From Spartobacteria bacterium (GTDB lineage Bacteria; Verrucomicrobiota; Verrucomicrobiia; Chthoniobacterales; Chthoniobacteraceae): DNA of 47,165 nt. Positions within the stretch are counted from its first letter, which is position 1; each line of letters begins with the position of its first letter. Position numbers and translations under genes: made by a program. The stretch covers positions 1 to 47,165 of the forward strand of contig JAJPJG010000024.1 in assembly GCA_021324395.1 (NCBI GenBank), read 5' to 3'. This document shows, in pieces, positions 17,776-26,541 of the stretch. The notes below the pieces were generated by a model, which did no database searches, was not told the DNA's origin, and saw nothing but the letters and a program-made list of their open reading frames with translations.

Positions 17776-18768
17776 TCACTGCGCCTGTGTTTGCAGCGCC
17801 GGTTCCGGCTCCATCCATTCGCAATACGTTTTATGCATTGCGCCCGCGATTTCGATGAGCCGGAGCTGGATGCGATCGAGATATTCGTGCAGGCCGTATT
17901 TGAAAATCTCATCGATGGTGACGTAATCGAGATCCGAGCAAAGCCGGCCGGAGAGCCGCTCCGCTTCATTTGAAAAATGGGCGCGATCGCACCCCGAGAT
18001 GCGGTGCAGCGAAGCGTCGAGTCCATCGATGCAAAACCGGATCGAACGCGGAAAGCTGTCGTGCAAAATCAAAAACTCCGCGACTTTCCACGGAATGACC
18101 TGGCCGACGCTGATTTTGCGATAAGCTTCGAGCGCGCTGCACGATTTCAGCACGGCCATCCACTGCACGGTATCGACATTGCCGCCGACCTGTTCGCCGC
18201 TCGGCAGGAGGATGTGATATTTCAAATCGAGAATGCGCGAAGTGCAGTCGGCGCGCTCGAGATATTTGCCGACCTGCAGAAAATGCCAGCCTTCGCCATG
18301 TGTTAACGTCGCGTTCGTGATGCCAAGGAACTGGTGGGAGCTGTCAACGAAACGCCGGTAAAAATCGATGCTGCTGTTCGCGCATTCCTGACGCGCGGCA
18401 TCGGAGTTCATGAAAAGGTAGAGCCGGTTGATTTGCTCCCACATTTCGCTGGAGATGTATTCGCGCACGGTGCGCGCGTTTTCGCGGGCGCGCGCGAGAC
18501 AGGAATAAATCGAATTCGGATTTTCGCGCTCGAACGTAACGAACTCGCAGACAGTTTCCGCAGTGAATTGCTTGGAGAGCGAATTGAAGAGTTTCTGATC
18601 TTCGAGGGACGCGATGATCGGCTCCCATTGCCGCTGCTCGGTCATGTCGCTGCCGTCCTGAAAATCGAGCATGAGCTGCAGATTCACGTCGAGGATGCGT
18701 GCGTTGTTTTCCGCGCGTTCGACGTAGCGGCCCAGCCAGTAAAGTGAATCAGCGACGCGGCTCAGCAT
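17776..18768 (-). CDS. Alpha-E domain protein (DUF403)
   Basis: A protein of 330 residues matching the alpha-E family over its whole length. It starts MLSRVADSLYWLGRYVERAE, the family hallmark, and continues with the helical pattern NARILDVNLQLMLDF, YISSEMWEQINRLYLFM, RADCTSRILDLKYHIL and a C-terminal LHEYLDRIQLRLIEI. Alpha-E proteins are all-helical and nearly always occur beside a circularly permuted ATP-grasp protein, as here (3-bp spacing). They are proposed to take part in making or modifying a small peptide, together with transglutaminases and proteasome-like peptidases. The reaction is unknown. It is the last gene of a probable operon GNAT - ATP-grasp - alpha-E. Confidence 0.92.
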   Translation of the reverse strand: MLSRVADSLYWLGRYVERAENNARILDVNLQLMLDFQDGSDMTEQRQWEPIIASLEDQKLFNSLSKQFTAETVCEFVTFERENPNSIYSCLARARENARTVREYISSEMWEQINRLYLFMNSDAARQECANSSIDFYRRFVDSSHQFLGITNATLTHGEGWHFLQVGKYLERADCTSRILDLKYHILLPSGEQVGGNVDTVQWMAVLKSCSALEAYRKISVGQVIPWKVAEFLILHDSFPRSIRFCIDGLDASLHRISGCDRAHFSNEAERLSGRLCSDLDYVTIDEIFKYGLHEYLDRIQLRLIEIAGAMHKTYCEWMEPEPALQTQAQ

Positions 18769-18771
18769 GGC

Positions 18772-20223
18772 TCAATTTTCGTCGACGACCCACGTCTCCT
18801 TGCTGCCGCCGCCTTGCGAAGAGTTGACCACGAGCGAGCCTTTGCGCAACGCAACGCGCGTGAGGCCGCCGGGAATGATCGTGATTTTTTCGCCGTATAA
18901 AATGTAAGGCCGCAGATCGATGTGGCGGCCCTCGATCGTGCCATCGCAAAACGCCGGTGCGCGCGAAAGTTGAACAACCGGTTGCGCAACGTAATTGCGC
19001 GGATTTTTCAAAATCGCATCGCGGAATTTCTCGTGCTGCTCGTGCGTCGCGTGCGGGCCGATGAGCATTCCGTAACCGCCGCTCTCGTTCGCGCTTTTGA
19101 TGACGAGCTCGGGGATGTGATCGAGCACGTATTTCCGGTCGTCATCGAACATCGTGAGATACGTCGGCACATTCGGCAAAATCGGTTCCTCGCCGAGGTA
19201 AAATTTGATCATCTGCGGCACGAAGTAATACATCACCTTGTCGTCTGCGACGCCGGTGCCGATCGCGTTTGCGAGATTCACGTTGCCTTTGCGATACGCA
19301 TTGACGATGCCCGGCACGCCTAGCATTGAGTCTTTCCGGAACACGAGCGGGTCGAGAAAATCATCGTCGATGCGGCGATAAATCACGTCGACTTTTTTCA
19401 AGCCCTTCGTCGTTTTCATGTAAACACAGTCGTTTTTCACGACAAGGTCCTGGCCGACGACGATCTCGATGCCCATCGAGCGCGCGAGGAATGAGTGCTC
19501 GTAGTAAGCCGAGTTGTAAATGCCGGGAGTGAGCAGCACGACGGTCGGATCGGGATTGCCGTCCGGAGCGACGTAGCGGAGCAAATTGAGCAGTTCCTGC
19601 GCGTAGTCATCAATCGGCCGGACGCTGTGCCGCGCGAAAAGTTTCGGAAAAACGCGCTTCATGACCTGTCGGTTTTCCAGCACGTAGGATACACCGGATG
19701 GGCAGCGGCCATTGTCCTCGAGCACGAGGTAATTTCCATCGCGATCGCGGATCAAATCCGTGCCGCAGATGTGAATGTAAATATCCTTCGGCACATTGAA
19801 GCCCATAAACTCCGGGCGAAAATGCACCGCGCTGCGCACGACTTCCTCGGGCACGATCTTTTCCTTTACGATGCGTTGCTCGTGATAGATGTCGTGTAAA
19901 AACAAATTTAACGCGATGATGCGCTGCGTGAGCCCGCGCTCGACGTGGTCCCATTCCTTGGCCGGAATGATCCGCGGGATGAGATCGAACGGAAAAATCC
20001 GCTCGGTGCCTTTGTTGTCGCTGTAAACGGTGAAGGTGACGCCTTGATTTAAAAGCGTGTTATCCACGAGCGCGCGTTTGCGCTCGAATTCATCGAGTCC
20101 CATTTCGCTGAAGCGCTCGAATAGCTTGCGATAATGCGACCGGATGACTCCCGGCGCCTCGAACATTTCGTCGTAAAACTCGCCAACCTCGTAATTCGAA
20201 AAAAACGCGTTCGACTGATTCAC
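18772..20223 (-). CDS. Circularly permuted ATP-grasp protein (DUF404/DUF407 type)
   Basis: A protein of 483 residues starting at GTG 20221-20223. Family signatures are [19 protein letters not shown] near residue 40, [19 protein letters not shown] near 95, a central [20 protein letters not shown] near 165-185 and the C-terminal ATP-binding segment [17 protein letters not shown] with [21 protein letters not shown]. It probably activates a carboxylate with ATP to form an amide bond, perhaps making a short peptide; the substrate is unknown. It pairs with the alpha-E gene 3 bp downstream, and the acetyltransferase-like gene ends 19 bp upstream, suggesting one operon. Confidence 0.92.
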   Translation of the reverse strand: MNQSNAFFSNYEVGEFYDEMFEAPGVIRSHYRKLFERFSEMGLDEFERKRALVDNTLLNQGVTFTVYSDNKGTERIFPFDLIPRIIPAKEWDHVERGLTQRIIALNLFLHDIYHEQRIVKEKIVPEEVVRSAVHFRPEFMGFNVPKDIYIHICGTDLIRDRDGNYLVLEDNGRCPSGVSYVLENRQVMKRVFPKLFARHSVRPIDDYAQELLNLLRYVAPDGNPDPTVVLLTPGIYNSAYYEHSFLARSMGIEIVVGQDLVVKNDCVYMKTTKGLKKVDVIYRRIDDDFLDPLVFRKDSMLGVPGIVNAYRKGNVNLANAIGTGVADDKVMYYFVPQMIKFYLGEEPILPNVPTYLTMFDDDRKYVLDHIPELVIKSANESGGYGMLIGPHATHEQHEKFRDAILKNPRNYVAQPVVQLSRAPAFCDGTIEGRHIDLRPYILYGEKITIIPGGLTRVALRKGSLVVNSSQGGGSKETWVVDEN

Positions 20224-20242
20224 GGCACGAATACGGGCATGA

Positions 20243-20767
20243 TTACGAATTTGCCATCGCCGGCTCGAACTCCACCGGCGCGCTCATCGAGTTGTATTTT
20301 GGATAGACGAATTTCGCCGCCGGCACGTTTTCTTTCGTGATGCCGAACGCCCGCTCGACGCCAGTCTCGCGCAACGCGAGCAGCGATTGATGCAGCAGCG
20401 CTGAACCGAGCCCGCGGCTGCGGTATTCGTTTAAAATGCACGGGCCGGTGAGCAGGTGATTTTCCGCGGCGGGATTTGTGTCGAGCGCCGACGCGCCGAT
20501 GATTCGCGAGCCGTGTGTCACCACGAGGCAGTGCACGCCTTTGTGCGAAAAAGATTCTTCCAGCTGCGTCTCAATCCACTCGCGCAGCAGCAACATCGTG
20601 TCGGCCCAGGCCGAATCGAGCGTAAACGCGCTCATCACGACATGTCGCACCGTGTCGGCCTCCTCGCGCGTCGCCGCACGGATGTGGTAGTGCGAATCGA
20701 CGACGGTTCGCGGCTCGGGCAATTTTGCCAAAGCCCAGCTAAAACGCGTCCATCGGACCAGCTTCAT
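20243..20767 (-). CDS. GNAT family N-acetyltransferase
   Basis: A protein of 174 residues. The core has a GNAT beta-alpha start ([22 protein letters not shown]), a central strand ([17 protein letters not shown]) and the acetyl-CoA-binding motif A in [17 protein letters not shown] (the RxxGxG/A pattern). A GNAT-like end follows: [21 protein letters not shown]. The protein probably transfers an acyl group from acyl-CoA to an amine; the substrate is unknown. As the likely first gene of the ATP-grasp/alpha-E operon (19-bp gap) it may modify the product of that pathway, but this is inference only. The start is ATG 20765-20767. Confidence 0.8.
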   Translation of the reverse strand: MKLVRWTRFSWALAKLPEPRTVVDSHYHIRAATREEADTVRHVVMSAFTLDSAWADTMLLLREWIETQLEESFSHKGVHCLVVTHGSRIIGASALDTNPAAENHLLTGPCILNEYRSRGLGSALLHQSLLALRETGVERAFGITKENVPAAKFVYPKYNSMSAPVEFEPAMANS

Positions 20768-20804
20768 AGGCTGCGCACTTTATCGTCGCTTTTTTGGAAA
20801 GCAA

Positions 20805-21941
20805 TCACGTTCGCGCGTAGATCGTATCGATGATTCGCAGCGACTTTTCATTCGGCAAAACGCCCGGTTCCATCTGGTTCATCACATAGGCAAAAGCGAT
20901 GCGATCTTCCGGATCGGCAAACGCGACGCTGCCGCCGGCACCCGGTTGGCCGAATGCGGAGAGCGATGGTCCGAAAAGCGCGCGGATCTTTTCGCCGTTC
21001 GCATGGGCCGGATCTTTCATGAAGCCGGCCGAAAACGCCGTTTCTTTTTGTAAAACTTTGTCGAAGCCGCTGATCAGCGTGGTTTTCATGAGATCAATGG
21101 TTTCGGACGAAAAGAAACGCACGCCGTCCATTTCGCCGCCATTTGCAAGCATCGCGAAAAATTTGCCGAGCGAGCTGCCGGTGCTGATGCCGCCGAATGC
21201 CGGAAACGAGGCCGTGCGTACTTCCGGCGTGTTCATCGAACTGACGCTGTGCAGCCCGCGCGGCGAGCCGAATGCTCGATGCGTCAGCGAATTTTGGTCC
21301 GAAAATGCGTGCATGAATTCGTCGTCGGGCGGTGCCGAGCGCGCGGCGTGAATCGTCGCGACATCGGCGAGTTTTTCGCGCGGCAAACCGATCCAAGTTT
21401 CAAGTCCAAGCGGCTCGACAAAATGTTCGCGCCAGTATTCGCCGATCGAAATTCCGCCAAGCCGGCGCACAATTTCATCCAGTAAATAACCAAACGTGCG
21501 CGGATGATAGCCATGTCCGCTGCCGCGCGGCCATTGCGGCGCTTGCTCCGCGAGCGCGGCGATAACGTCGTCGTAATCAAAAACCGAAACTTCGCGATCC
21601 AGCGCCGCGAGTCCCGCGCGATGCGACAAAACTTCAGCGATGGTAATCCCGCTTTTACCCGCCGCGGCAAACTCCGGCCAGATTTCCGCGACGCGCGTTT
21701 CGAGCGGCAGCTTGCGCTTTTGTAGGCAATGTAAAACGCACGCTGACGCGAGCGCTTTCGTTATGGAATAAATCAGCACCGGCGTGTGTTCCGTCCACGG
21801 CTGCGTCTTTTGCCGGTCGCGCCAACCGGCGGCGAGACTCACGACTTCGCGACCATTTTGCCAGATCGATATCGAAGCGCCGAGCTCGCCGCGGCGCGCG
21901 AAATTTTCGGCAAATAAAGATTCAATTTTGGACACGTCCAT
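20805..21941 (-). CDS. Serine hydrolase of the beta-lactamase class C / EstB family
   Basis: A protein of 378 residues. The nucleophile motif SxxK is Ser59-Ile-Thr-Lys62 in VLIYSITKALASACVL. The tyrosine motif is YHPRTFGYLLDEIVRRLGG, which matches the YxxxTxGxLL form of esterase-type members better than the YxN of true beta-lactamases. The C-terminal GQPGAGGSVAFADPEDRIAFAYVMN has the usual GxxG strand. No signal peptide is present, so a cytoplasmic esterase or peptidase is more likely than antibiotic resistance. The start ATG is 23 bp from the start of the divergent ketosynthase gene. Confidence 0.85.
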   Translation of the reverse strand: MDVSKIESLFAENFARRGELGASISIWQNGREVVSLAAGWRDRQKTQPWTEHTPVLIYSITKALASACVLHCLQKRKLPLETRVAEIWPEFAAAGKSGITIAEVLSHRAGLAALDREVSVFDYDDVIAALAEQAPQWPRGSGHGYHPRTFGYLLDEIVRRLGGISIGEYWREHFVEPLGLETWIGLPREKLADVATIHAARSAPPDDEFMHAFSDQNSLTHRAFGSPRGLHSVSSMNTPEVRTASFPAFGGISTGSSLGKFFAMLANGGEMDGVRFFSSETIDLMKTTLISGFDKVLQKETAFSAGFMKDPAHANGEKIRALFGPSLSAFGQPGAGGSVAFADPEDRIAFAYVMNQMEPGVLPNEKSLRIIDTIYART

Positions 21942-21964
21942 TTTTGCGAATAGTGTTCTGCCCC

Positions 21965-23167
21965 ATGTCCCTCAAACCTGCGAGCCGCGAAGTTGCGATT
22001 GTCGCCGCCGGCGTGATCAGTCCGCTCGGACGCGGGCTCGCGGAGACGCACGCCGCGTTGCGCGCCGGTCGCGATTGCGTGTCGCCGATCACGCGTTTCG
22101 ATGTGAGCAAATGCCGCTCGTCCACCGCAGGTCAGATTCCCAACGAATGGCTCGACGCATTCGCGACGACGCGCCGGCGAAAGCGGCTGCATCGCGCGAG
22201 CAAAATGATGATCGCCGCGATGGACGAGCTCGTGCAGCAGGATCGCGATTTTGCGCCGGAGCTGATGGTGATTGGCACGACGAGCGGCGGCATGACTTTC
22301 GGCGAAGCTTTTTATCGCTCGCTTTTGCACAGTGACAACAAGCGTAAACGCGCCGCGTGGCTCGCGAATTACAATCCACAAAAGCCGGTGCTCGACGCGA
22401 TGGAAGCCGCCGGTTTTTCCGCGCCGGCTCAAATCATTGCGAACGCTTGCGCATCCGGAACGAACGCGATCGGCCACGCGTTTTCGCTTGTCGCGAGCGG
22501 GAAATACGAACGAGTTTTGTGCGGCGGATATGACGCGATTTCTGAGCTGGTCTTCGTCGGCTTCGATTCATTGCAAGCGGCGACGCAGGAAAAAATTCGT
22601 CCTTTCGACAAAGCGCGAACCGGCCTCGTGCTCGGTGAAGGCGCGGCGCTGATTGCCCTGGAAGCCTTTGATGAAGCGGTTTCGCGAGGAGCGAACATTT
22701 TGGCGAAGGTGACCGGCTACGGCATTTCGACGGACAACTATCACCTCACTCAGCCGCATCCATCCGGCATCGGTCCGCGCCAGGCGATGGAGCGCGCTCT
22801 CGCGTCCGCCGGTCGAAAAGCAAGCGACGTCGATTACATCAACGCGCACGGCACGGCGACGCAATTTAACGACGCAACCGAAGGCGCGGCGATTGAGCAG
22901 TTGTTTAGCGAAAGAAGAACGCCCGTGAGTTCGACAAAATCGATGATGGGTCACGCGCTCGGGGCTGCAGGCGCGATCGAGGCCGTGATTTCGTTGCTCG
23001 CGTTGCAGCGACAGTTTTTGCCGCCGAACATCAATTTTAACGAATGCGATCCCGCTTGGGAACTCGACGTTGTCGCAAATGAATCGTGCGATGCCGAGAT
23101 GCGCTGCGTCATTTCAAACTCGTTCGGCTTCGGTGGCACGAACGCTACCATCGTGCTGGAAAAATGA
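21965..23167 (+). CDS. Beta-ketoacyl-ACP synthase, FabF-like, with a complete catalytic triad
   Basis: A protein of 400 residues from ATG 21965; an upstream in-frame start at 21944 would add residues not typical of the family. The thiolase-fold triad is intact: Cys162 in ANACASGTNAIGHAF, His295 in NAHGTATQFND and His330 in STKSMMGHALGAAGAIEAV. The C-terminus has the standard SNSFGFGGTNATIVLE. The enzyme condenses malonyl-ACP with an acyl-ACP in fatty acid or polyketide synthesis. The stop overlaps the start of a second ketosynthase-like gene (ATGA), a layout expected for a KS-alpha/KS-beta heterodimer. No acyl carrier protein or ketoreductase gene lies next to it. Confidence 0.92.
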   Translation: MSLKPASREVAIVAAGVISPLGRGLAETHAALRAGRDCVSPITRFDVSKCRSSTAGQIPNEWLDAFATTRRRKRLHRASKMMIAAMDELVQQDRDFAPELMVIGTTSGGMTFGEAFYRSLLHSDNKRKRAAWLANYNPQKPVLDAMEAAGFSAPAQIIANACASGTNAIGHAFSLVASGKYERVLCGGYDAISELVFVGFDSLQAATQEKIRPFDKARTGLVLGEGAALIALEAFDEAVSRGANILAKVTGYGISTDNYHLTQPHPSGIGPRQAMERALASAGRKASDVDYINAHGTATQFNDATEGAAIEQLFSERRTPVSSTKSMMGHALGAAGAIEAVISLLALQRQFLPPNINFNECDPAWELDVVANESCDAEMRCVISNSFGFGGTNATIVLEK

Positions 23168-24210
23168 GCGTGCGCATTCAAGGCATGGGCTGGGTGACGC
23201 CGCTCGGCACCGGGCTCGACGAAGTTTGGGAGCGGTTGATGAACGGTGAGCGCGCCGAACCGCGCGAAATCGCGAGCGCCGATTCGACACACAAACATTT
23301 TTACATTCCTGTTCCGCCGAAATCGGTCGAATCGCTTGCGCGAAATCCGCGCCTGCGCCGCTCGAGTGCGATTTCATATTTTGCCGCTGCAGCCGGGCTC
23401 GCGGCTTTGGAAAATGCGGGCATCCGAATGACGCCGGAGCTGGCGGAGCGCACGGCTGTCGTGTTCGCGATCAGCAGCGGCGGCGTGATTTATACGCGCA
23501 AATTTTACGAACAAATCGTGAAGCAGGGCGCGAACGCAGCGAGTCCGCTGTTATTTCCCGAAACGGTTTACAACGCGCCGGCAAGTCATCTTGCCGCGTT
23601 GCTCGGCGTTACCGGAATGAGTTACACGCTCGTCGGCGATCAATCGGTTGGCATCGCGGCGCTGAAATGTGTGGAGCAATTGCTGGAGACGAGCGACATC
23701 GACCGCTGCGTCGTCATTGGCGCGGAGGAAGTGGACTGGGTTTTGTGCGAAGCATATCGCGAATGGCGGCTAGTCTCGCCAGCGCGGTGCATCGAGATCG
23801 GCTCAAATCGCGGCACATTGCTGGCGGAAGGCGCGGGCGCTCTTGTGCTCGCGCGCGAGGGAAGAATTGGGATACCGCGAATTCACGATGGCGTTGCTTT
23901 TTTAAACCGGCGCGAAGCTGCCAAAGCGATGACGCGCATTCATCAAGAGCTACCCGGCGATGTGGATGCGATCATTTGTTGTGCGAACGGAACGTTCATC
24001 GACGCCGCAGAACGTGCGGCAATCGAAGCAACACGGCCGAAATCGTGCAGGCTGGCGGCGAAGCCGCAACTCGGCGAAGCGCTCGGCGCAAGCGCGCTGA
24101 TGCAGACGATTCTCGGCGCGATCGGTCTTGAAAAACACAACGCGAACGCGGCGCTGATTTCCGTGCTCGGTTTTAACCAGCAGGCAGGCGGGCTGATCGT
24201 CGCCCGCTGA
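23164..24210 (+). CDS. Catalytically degenerate ketosynthase-like protein (chain-length-factor-like partner)
   Basis: A protein of 348 residues from ATG 23164, overlapping the previous stop by 4 bp. It begins MSVRIQGMGWVTPLGTGLDEVWERL, a ketosynthase start, and keeps the overall fold to the C-terminus (ALISVLGFNQQAGGLIVA). The catalytic residues are lost: the nucleophile position reads GDQSVG with Gln160 in place of Cys, the first His position reads ANGT with Asn275, and the second reads LGEALGA with Glu305. A Gln at the Cys position is the hallmark of chain length factors and KSQ domains. It is probably the non-condensing subunit of a heterodimer with its neighbour and may control chain length or starter formation. 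Its stop directly abuts that of the convergent usp gene. Confidence 0.82.
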   Translation: MSVRIQGMGWVTPLGTGLDEVWERLMNGERAEPREIASADSTHKHFYIPVPPKSVESLARNPRLRRSSAISYFAAAAGLAALENAGIRMTPELAERTAVVFAISSGGVIYTRKFYEQIVKQGANAASPLLFPETVYNAPASHLAALLGVTGMSYTLVGDQSVGIAALKCVEQLLETSDIDRCVVIGAEEVDWVLCEAYREWRLVSPARCIEIGSNRGTLLAEGAGALVLAREGRIGIPRIHDGVAFLNRREAAKAMTRIHQELPGDVDAIICCANGTFIDAAERAAIEATRPKSCRLAAKPQLGEALGASALMQTILGAIGLEKHNANAALISVLGFNQQAGGLIVAR

Positions 24211-24636
24211 TTACTTCCGCACTTTTAAGAGCAGCACCGGCACGTTCACTTTGTGCCGCACTTTGTCCGCCGTGCTGCCGTAAAGCAGGTCACTGATAAA
24301 GCGATGGCCGTGCGTGCTCATTGCGATCAAATCGACATTGCGATCGCGTGCGAGCTTGATGATTTCTGTCGCAGGTTCGCCCATCGCGAGCACTGAGTTG
24401 ACGACGAACCCGTCGCCGCGCAATTCGTTTTCGAGTGTGCTGAGATAAGCGCGGTCCTCGCGCATCTCGTCGCTTTCGCGCAGATTGAATTCCTCATAAT
24501 TTCGCGCGACCCAGCCGTCCGCCACGTGCATCAGGATCAGCTCGGCATTGGTCAAACGCGCGAGCGGACGAATGTGCGCGAGGATCGTCTGGTCGGTCTC
24601 GCGGTTTTCGACCGGGATGAGAATCGTCTTATACAT
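24211..24636 (-). CDS. Universal stress protein (UspA family)
   Basis: From ATG 24634-24636 the protein has 141 residues, the usual single-domain length. It begins MYKTILIPVE and has the Rossmann-like pattern ELILMHVADGW, then DLIAMSTHGHRFISDLLYGSTADKVRHKVNVPVLLLK at the C-terminus. The ATP-binding motif is normally G-2x-G-9x-G(S/T); the second glycine is Phe here (GHRF), so nucleotide binding may differ. The start lies 11 bp beyond the mntH stop, so it is probably cotranscribed with mntH and under manganese control. A stress or metal-linked role is inferred. Confidence 0.88.
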   Translation of the reverse strand: MYKTILIPVENRETDQTILAHIRPLARLTNAELILMHVADGWVARNYEEFNLRESDEMREDRAYLSTLENELRGDGFVVNSVLAMGEPATEIIKLARDRNVDLIAMSTHGHRFISDLLYGSTADKVRHKVNVPVLLLKVRK

Positions 24637-24647
24637 TTTGCGCGAAG

Positions 24648-25997
24648 CTAGATTCCAAGCCACTCGCGGACAGTTTGCAAGAGCAGCCACACGTTTAAAA
24701 CGGCGATCGCGATCGCTGCGACCCACGCGAGGATTTTGATCGGCGTGGAGTTTGCAAAGTCGCCCATCTTGATTTTGTCGCTGGTGAAAATGACGAGCGG
24801 GAAAACCGCGAACGAAAGTTGCATGCTCAAAATCACCTGGCTGAGCACGAGCAATTTGTTCGTGCCGCTTTCGCCCGAAATCGCGGTAACGATCACCGCC
24901 GGCACGATCGCGAGCAAACGTGTGAGCAGACGGCGCAGCCATGGGCGAATACGGATGTTTAAAAAACCTTCCATCACGATTTGTCCGGCGAGCGTGCCGG
25001 TGAGCGTGGAATTTTGGCCCGATGCGAGCAGTGCAAGCGCGAAGAGCGTGCTCGCGCCGGTGACGCCGAGTAGCGGGCTGAGCAGCTTGTAAGCGTCCTT
25101 GATTTCCGCGACGCCGGTGTGGCCGCTGCGATAAAACGTCGCCGCGGAAACGATGAGAATCGCAGCGTTAATCAGCAGCGCAAACATCAACGCGACCGTC
25201 GAGTCGATCGTCGCAAATTTTACGGCTTCGCGTTTTCCAGCGGCGGTTAATTCGTAGCGTCGCGTCTGCACGATAGATGAGTGTAGATACAAATTGTGCG
25301 GCATTACCGTCGCGCCAAGGATGCCGATCGCGATGTAAAGCATGTCGGGGTTACGAACGATTTCCGTCGTCGGAATGAAGCCGCGCAAAACGCTGGGCAG
25401 ATCCGGTCGTGAGAAAAGAATCTCGAGGCCGAAGCAGATGCCGATCGTCGCGAGCAGCGTCATCACGAGCGCTTCGACATAGCGAAAGCCTTTGTTTTGT
25501 AAAAATAAAACCACCAGCACGTCGAGCGCGGTGATGCAAACGCCCCACAAAAGCGGGATGTGGAAAAGCAAATTAAGCGCGACCGCGGAACCGATGACCT
25601 CGGCGAGATCGCACGCGGCGATCGCAAGTTCGCAAACGAGCCAGAGCGCGATCGAGACCGGCCTCGAGTAATGATCGCGGCAGGCCTGCGCGAGATCGCG
25701 GCCGGTGACGATGCCGAGTTTCAGTGCGAGGTTTTGCAGCAGGATCGCGATGAAGTTTGAAATCAGGATGACCGACAGCAGCGTGTAGTTGTATTTCGAG
25801 CCGCCGGCGAGGTCCGTTGCCCAATTGCCCGGGTCCATGTAGCCGACGGCAACGAGAAAACCGGGCCCGGCGAACGCGAGCATTTTGCGCATGAAACCGG
25901 CCGTCGAGGGAACAACGAGCGAGCGATGAACTTCGGGCAAACTCGGCATCGGAGGTTGCGAGCGCCAGCCGGAAGTCGTGTGGTAGCCGTTTTCCAT
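24648..25997 (-). CDS. mntH: Manganese/divalent metal transporter MntH (Nramp family)
   Basis: A protein of 449 residues with about 11 hydrophobic segments. The Nramp metal-site motifs are present: [15 protein letters not shown] in TM1 and [12 protein letters not shown] in TM6. It imports Mn2+, and perhaps Fe2+, into the cytoplasm with protons. The divergent gene is a close MntR homolog with all metal ligands kept, and a DtxR/MntR-like operator covers the predicted promoter, which supports Mn2+ over iron as the main substrate. A usp gene follows on the same transcript. The ATG is at 25995-25997, 3 bp from the operator. Confidence 0.95.
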   Translation of the reverse strand: MENGYHTTSGWRSQPPMPSLPEVHRSLVVPSTAGFMRKMLAFAGPGFLVAVGYMDPGNWATDLAGGSKYNYTLLSVILISNFIAILLQNLALKLGIVTGRDLAQACRDHYSRPVSIALWLVCELAIAACDLAEVIGSAVALNLLFHIPLLWGVCITALDVLVVLFLQNKGFRYVEALVMTLLATIGICFGLEILFSRPDLPSVLRGFIPTTEIVRNPDMLYIAIGILGATVMPHNLYLHSSIVQTRRYELTAAGKREAVKFATIDSTVALMFALLINAAILIVSAATFYRSGHTGVAEIKDAYKLLSPLLGVTGASTLFALALLASGQNSTLTGTLAGQIVMEGFLNIRIRPWLRRLLTRLLAIVPAVIVTAISGESGTNKLLVLSQVILSMQLSFAVFPLVIFTSDKIKMGDFANSTPIKILAWVAAIAIAVLNVWLLLQTVREWLGI

Positions 25998-26000
25998 AAA

Positions 26001-26019
26001 TTAGGTCAGGCTAAGTTAT
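26001..26019 (-). promoter_or_regulatory. DtxR/MntR-like operator box upstream of mntH
   Basis: The plus strand reads TTAGGTCAGGCTAAGTTAT, which matches the classical DtxR-family operator (TTAGGTTAGGCTAACCTAA) at 14 of 19 positions. It lies between the predicted -10 region and the mntH ATG, where a bound repressor would block transcription. A further half-site-like TAACCTA is at 26026-26032, and an inverted pair CCTAT/ATAGG sits at 26029-26033 and 26044-26048. MntR from the divergent gene is the obvious candidate regulator. Confidence 0.7.
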
Positions 26020-26044
26020 TTGTTTTAACCTATCATTTTGTCAA
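26015..26044 (-). promoter_or_regulatory. Predicted mntH promoter (-35 TTGACA, -10 AATAAC)
   Basis: On the minus strand a consensus -35 TTGACA (plus coordinates 26039-26044) is followed after 18 bp by AATAAC (26015-26020), which matches the -10 consensus at 4 of 6 positions. The -10 overlaps the operator box. The leader to the mntH ATG would be only about 10 nt. Confidence 0.55.
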
Positions 26045-26100
26045 TAGGCAAATTCTTTTCGTTTTGACTGAATGTGGTGTGTTTCCTAACGTTGAGGGCT

Positions 26101-26541
26101 GTGGCTGCCGCCAAATCCATCGCATTGCGCAACTCGTCCGCTGTCGAAGATTACCTCGAACGCATCCTCGAGCTGATCAACTCGAAGGGCTACGCGCGCG
26201 TCGTGGACATCGCTCAGTCGCTGAAAATCTCGCAGGCGAGCGTTACAAACATGATTCAACGGCTCGATGCCGAAGGTTTGCTCAACTACGAAAAATATCG
26301 CGGGCTCGTCCTGACGACCGCCGGCGAAACGCTTGCGCGAAACATCACGCATCGCCACCAGTTGCTGACCGATTTTCTCAAACTGCTTGGAATTGACGAT
26401 CAGGTGATCTATCACGACGTCGAAGGCATGGAGCACCACATCAGCCCGCCGACGCTGCGCGCGATCGAGGCGCTGACGCGCGCGCTGGAGCGGCAACCGT
26501 CGCTGCTCGCCAAGGTCAGAACCCAAATCGATGCACATTAA
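26101..26541 (+). CDS. mntR: Manganese-responsive transcriptional regulator MntR (DtxR family)
   Basis: Taking GTG 26101 as start gives 146 residues, close to Bacillus MntR; an in-frame GTG at 26074 is possible. The winged helix contains VVDIAQSLKISQASVTNMIQRLD and YEKYRGLVLT. All six ligands of the MntR binuclear metal site are present at a constant offset from B. subtilis MntR: Asp17, Glu20, His86, Glu108, Glu111 and His112 (segments VEDYLERIL, HRHQLL, DVEGMEHH). MntR binds Mn2+ and represses uptake genes; the target here is the divergent mntH. The end overlaps the next gene by 11 bp. Confidence 0.93.
   Translation: MAAAKSIALRNSSAVEDYLERILELINSKGYARVVDIAQSLKISQASVTNMIQRLDAEGLLNYEKYRGLVLTTAGETLARNITHRHQLLTDFLKLLGIDDQVIYHDVEGMEHHISPPTLRAIEALTRALERQPSLLAKVRTQIDAH

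Noticed and set aside
20805..21941. Antibiotic-resistance beta-lactamase.
   Set aside because: There is no signal peptide, and the tyrosine motif is of the esterase type, so a general serine hydrolase call is safer.
24637..24942. Longer N-terminal form of the universal stress protein.
   Set aside because: The extra residues lie in another frame of mntH and have no Usp similarity. The ATG at 24634-24636 gives the normal length.
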